From an uncultured Chlorobiaceae bacterium (lineage in GTDB: Bacteria > Bacteroidota > Chlorobiia > Chlorobiales > Chlorobiaceae): DNA of 7,102 nucleotides. The notes beneath the pieces are model-generated. The model searched no databases. It was not told the DNA's origin and saw only the letters and a program-made list of their open reading frames with translations. The translations under genes and the position numbers were made by a program. Shown here in pieces: positions 5,325-7,102 of the stretch (positions are counted from its first letter, which is position 1; every line of letters starts with the position of its first letter). Location of the stretch: assembly GCA_903874585.1 (NCBI GenBank), contig CAIQSY010000111.1, positions 1-7,102 on the forward strand, read 5' to 3'.

Positions 5325-6386
5325 ATGACGTTGAATAAACTCTATTTTGAAGGCGAAGAAGATATTCGTGATCTCACGATTATTGGCGGCGGCCCTACTG
5401 GCATTTTTGCGGCATTTCAGTGTGGTATGAACAATATCAGTTGCCGGATTATTGAGAGTATGCCGCAGCTTGGCGGTCAGCTTGCCGCGCTTTATCCCGA
5501 GAAACATATTTACGATGTTGCCGGTTTTCCGGAAGTTCCGGCTGCCGGACTTGTCGAAAGCTTGTGGAAGCAGACGGAGCGCTATAATCCTGAAGTGATT
5601 CTTGGTGAAACGGTAACACGTTATCGTAAGCTTGATGATGGTTCGTTTGCGGTGACGGTCAGTTCTGGCAGGGTTTTTGTTTCGCGTGCGCTTTTGATTG
5701 CTGCTGGCCTGGGTGCGTTTTCGCCACGCAAGTTGCCGCAGTTGACGAATATTGATGATTTGGAGGGGCGCTCAGTTTTTTATGCGGTCAAGAATGTTGG
5801 CGATTTTGCAGGCAAGCGCGTGGTGATTGTCGGCGGGGGTGATTCCGCGCTCGACTGGACGGTCGGGCTGTTGAACACGGCAGCGAGTGTCACTCTGGTG
5901 CATCGGATGCACGAGTTTCAGGGGCACGGCAAGACGGCGCGTGAGGTGCTTGAGGCAAAAGAGAGTGGACGACTGGAGGTCTTTTTAAATACTGAAGTCA
6001 AGTCCGTTGATATTCAGGGCGATGAGTTAACGGCGGTGCATTTGCAGTCAAAAACCGGCAAGGTTCGCCGCATTGAGGCTGATCGGCTGTTGCTTTTGAT
6101 TGGGTTCAAGTCCAATCTCGGTCCACTTGCCGGCTGGGATCTCGCTTTGTACGATAATGCTCTGGTGGTGGACAGCCACATGAAAACCTCCGTTGACGGG
6201 CTCTATGCTGCGGGCGATATTGCCTATTATCCCGGCAAACTTAAAATTATCCAGACAGGTTTGAGCGATGCGGCAATGGCAGTGCGTCACAGTTTAAATT
6301 ATATCAAACCTGGCGAGAAGATCAGTATGACCTTCAGTAGTCTGAAAGCTGCAAAGGAAAAGAGGAAGGCTTCAGACAATGGTTGA
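5325..6386 (+). CDS. Ferredoxin--NADP+ reductase, thioredoxin-reductase-like type
   Basis: This 353-residue FAD enzyme transfers electrons from reduced ferredoxin to NADP+, supplying NADPH after photosystem I-type reduction of ferredoxin in green sulfur bacteria. The FAD-binding motif is IIGGGPTG (19-26), the NADPH-binding motif is VGGGDSALDW (169-178), and the second FAD contact is AAGDIAYYPGK (295-305). The CxxC redox pair of thioredoxin reductase is absent, which separates this class from true thioredoxin reductases. From memory of the Chlorobaculum tepidum enzyme, residue numbering matches exactly and places Tyr57 and Phe337 at the two flavin-stacking positions, which supports ATG 5325 although no clear Shine-Dalgarno precedes it. 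The C-terminal segment after residue 330 is the extension that covers the flavin in the homodimer. The gene follows the cysteine protein by 27 bases and overlaps menA by eight, so all three are probably one operon. Confidence 0.95.
   Translation: MTLNKLYFEGEEDIRDLTIIGGGPTGIFAAFQCGMNNISCRIIESMPQLGGQLAALYPEKHIYDVAGFPEVPAAGLVESLWKQTERYNPEVILGETVTRYRKLDDGSFAVTVSSGRVFVSRALLIAAGLGAFSPRKLPQLTNIDDLEGRSVFYAVKNVGDFAGKRVVIVGGGDSALDWTVGLLNTAASVTLVHRMHEFQGHGKTAREVLEAKESGRLEVFLNTEVKSVDIQGDELTAVHLQSKTGKVRRIEADRLLLLIGFKSNLGPLAGWDLALYDNALVVDSHMKTSVDGLYAAGDIAYYPGKLKIIQTGLSDAAMAVRHSLNYIKPGEKISMTFSSLKAAKEKRKASDNG
6362..6369 (+). promoter_or_regulatory. Ribosome binding site of menA inside the reductase gene
   Basis: GAGGAAGG lies nine bases before the menA ATG at 6379, within the last codons of the reductase gene. 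It fixes the menA start and supports coupled translation. Confidence 0.65.
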
Positions 6387-7102
6387 ACAGCATCTTCCCG
6401 TTACGACATCGTTGCAGGCGTGGATGCTTGCCATTCGTCCTAAAACCCTACCGGCTGGCGCCGTGCCGGTTGTGCTTGGCTCAGCCCTTGCTGCGGTTGA
6501 TGGTCACTTCGCTCTACTTCCAGCTCTTGTGGCGTTGATTTGTGCGCTTGGCATTCAGGTTGCAACCAATTTTATTAACGAGATTTACGATTTTCGCAAG
6601 GGAGCAGATACTGCGGAACGGCTCGGTCCAACACGAACTGTGGCTGCCGGCATTATCAGCGAACAAACCATGATTCGCGTCTCGATGGCGCTGGTTGGAA
6701 CGGTTTTTCTGCTCGGTCTCTATCTTGTCTTTACGTCAGGCTGGCCCATTTTCTTGATAGGTGTACTCTCGCTGATTTTTGCATGGGCTTATACCGGTGG
6801 ACCCTATCCAATTGCCTATTCTGGTCTTGGCGATTTGTTTGTTTTTATCTTTTTTGGACTTGTGGCGGTTGGTGGTACCTATTATGTGCAGGCTCACACC
6901 ATCTCGCTCATCGTCCTTCTCGCTGCTGTGGCACCAGGGCTCTTTTCGGTCAACATCCTGCTGGTGAATAATATCCGCGATATTGCCACTGATCGCACCG
7001 TTGGCAAAATGACGCTGCCTGCGCGTATTGGCGCACCGTGGGCACGCCGGCTCTACGTTATCTTCACCATTATTGCATTTTTTGTTCCTGTACTGCTCGC
7101 CC
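6379..7102 (+). CDS. menA: 1,4-dihydroxy-2-naphthoate polyprenyltransferase, 3' end outside window
   Basis: The frame is open to the window edge; 241 residues are visible of a protein usually about 300 long. MenA is an inner-membrane prenyltransferase of the UbiA family that attaches a polyprenyl chain to 1,4-dihydroxy-2-naphthoate to give demethylmenaquinone. The start of the family is clear: WMLAIRPKTLPAGAVPVVLG (15-34). The first Asp-rich motif is NFINEIYDFRKGAD (64-77), with Glu68 where most MenA proteins have Asp in NDxxD. GPTRTVAAGIIS (83-94) and YTGGPYPIAYSGLGD (138-152) are typical. The second Asp-rich motif is NNIRDIATDRTVGKMTLPAR (197-216), with Asp201 and Asp205 as Mg2+-diphosphate ligands. 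About seven membrane segments are visible. ATG 6379 has a GAGGAAGG ribosome binding site and overlaps the reductase stop by eight bases. In green sulfur bacteria menaquinone serves the cytochrome bc electron path and chlorobiumquinone is derived from it. Confidence 0.93.
   Translation, partial: MVEQHLPVTTSLQAWMLAIRPKTLPAGAVPVVLGSALAAVDGHFALLPALVALICALGIQVATNFINEIYDFRKGADTAERLGPTRTVAAGIISEQTMIRVSMALVGTVFLLGLYLVFTSGWPIFLIGVLSLIFAWAYTGGPYPIAYSGLGDLFVFIFFGLVAVGGTYYVQAHTISLIVLLAAVAPGLFSVNILLVNNIRDIATDRTVGKMTLPARIGAPWARRLYVIFTIIAFFVPVLLA

Noticed and set aside
6779..6971. Two overlapping 62-codon plus-strand frames
   Set aside because: Both lie inside menA in other frames; the menA frame carries the conserved motifs across this region.
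1..7102. CRISPR arrays, tRNA or rRNA genes, insertion sequences, phage or attachment sites
   Set aside because: No spaced identical repeats, cloverleaf sequence, transposase or integrase motifs were seen; the window reads as ordinary chromosomal genes.

Overview
This window looks like the chromosome of a green sulfur bacterium (Chlorobiaceae; a Chlorobium or Pelodictyon relative). The main evidence is the gene at 5325-6386. It encodes a ferredoxin-NADP+ reductase of the thioredoxin-reductase-like type. As I recall the Chlorobaculum tepidum enzyme, it matches residue for residue, including the flavin-stacking positions Tyr57 and Phe337. A menA gene for menaquinone synthesis follows directly, and the lipopolysaccharide-transport permease has the long form seen in Bacteroidetes/Chlorobi. 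The species cannot be fixed from this window, and the identifications rest on recognised motifs, not a database search.

Layout. (1) 1-825, plus strand: 3' part of a regulatory protein that joins a KdpD-like universal-stress domain to a nitrogen-type PTS EIIA domain. (2) 944-2245, plus: LptF/LptG-family permease with a long charged periplasmic insert. (3) A perfect 12-bp inverted repeat at 2290-2324 lies between this gene and a convergent hotdog acyl-CoA thioesterase (2343-2735, minus). (4) A 237-base divergent region carries three tandem 11-base repeats (2898-2930) just upstream of mntH. (5) mntH (2973-4217) and a single-domain universal stress protein (4219-4629) are one base apart and form a probable operon, followed by hairpin terminator candidates. 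(6) A 326-base gap (4630-4955) holds the terminators, possible promoters, and a structured leader. In the leader, a 12-codon open frame has a good ribosome binding site enclosed in an A/T-rich inverted repeat, and its stop overlaps the next start as ATGA. (7) 4956 to the right edge, plus: a small four-cysteine hypothetical protein, the ferredoxin-NADP+ reductase, and menA (cut by the window end). These are tightly packed and probably co-transcribed.

How the genes may work together. The last cluster joins electron transfer from photoreduced ferredoxin (reductase) with supply of the quinone carrier (MenA); the small cysteine protein may belong to the same redox theme, which is inference. The mntH-usp pair couples divalent metal uptake to a nucleotide-binding-type stress protein. 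The first gene suggests a signalling protein tied to ion homeostasis. The least explained parts are the leader before the cysteine protein, the tandem repeats before mntH, and the KdpD-like/EIIA fusion.
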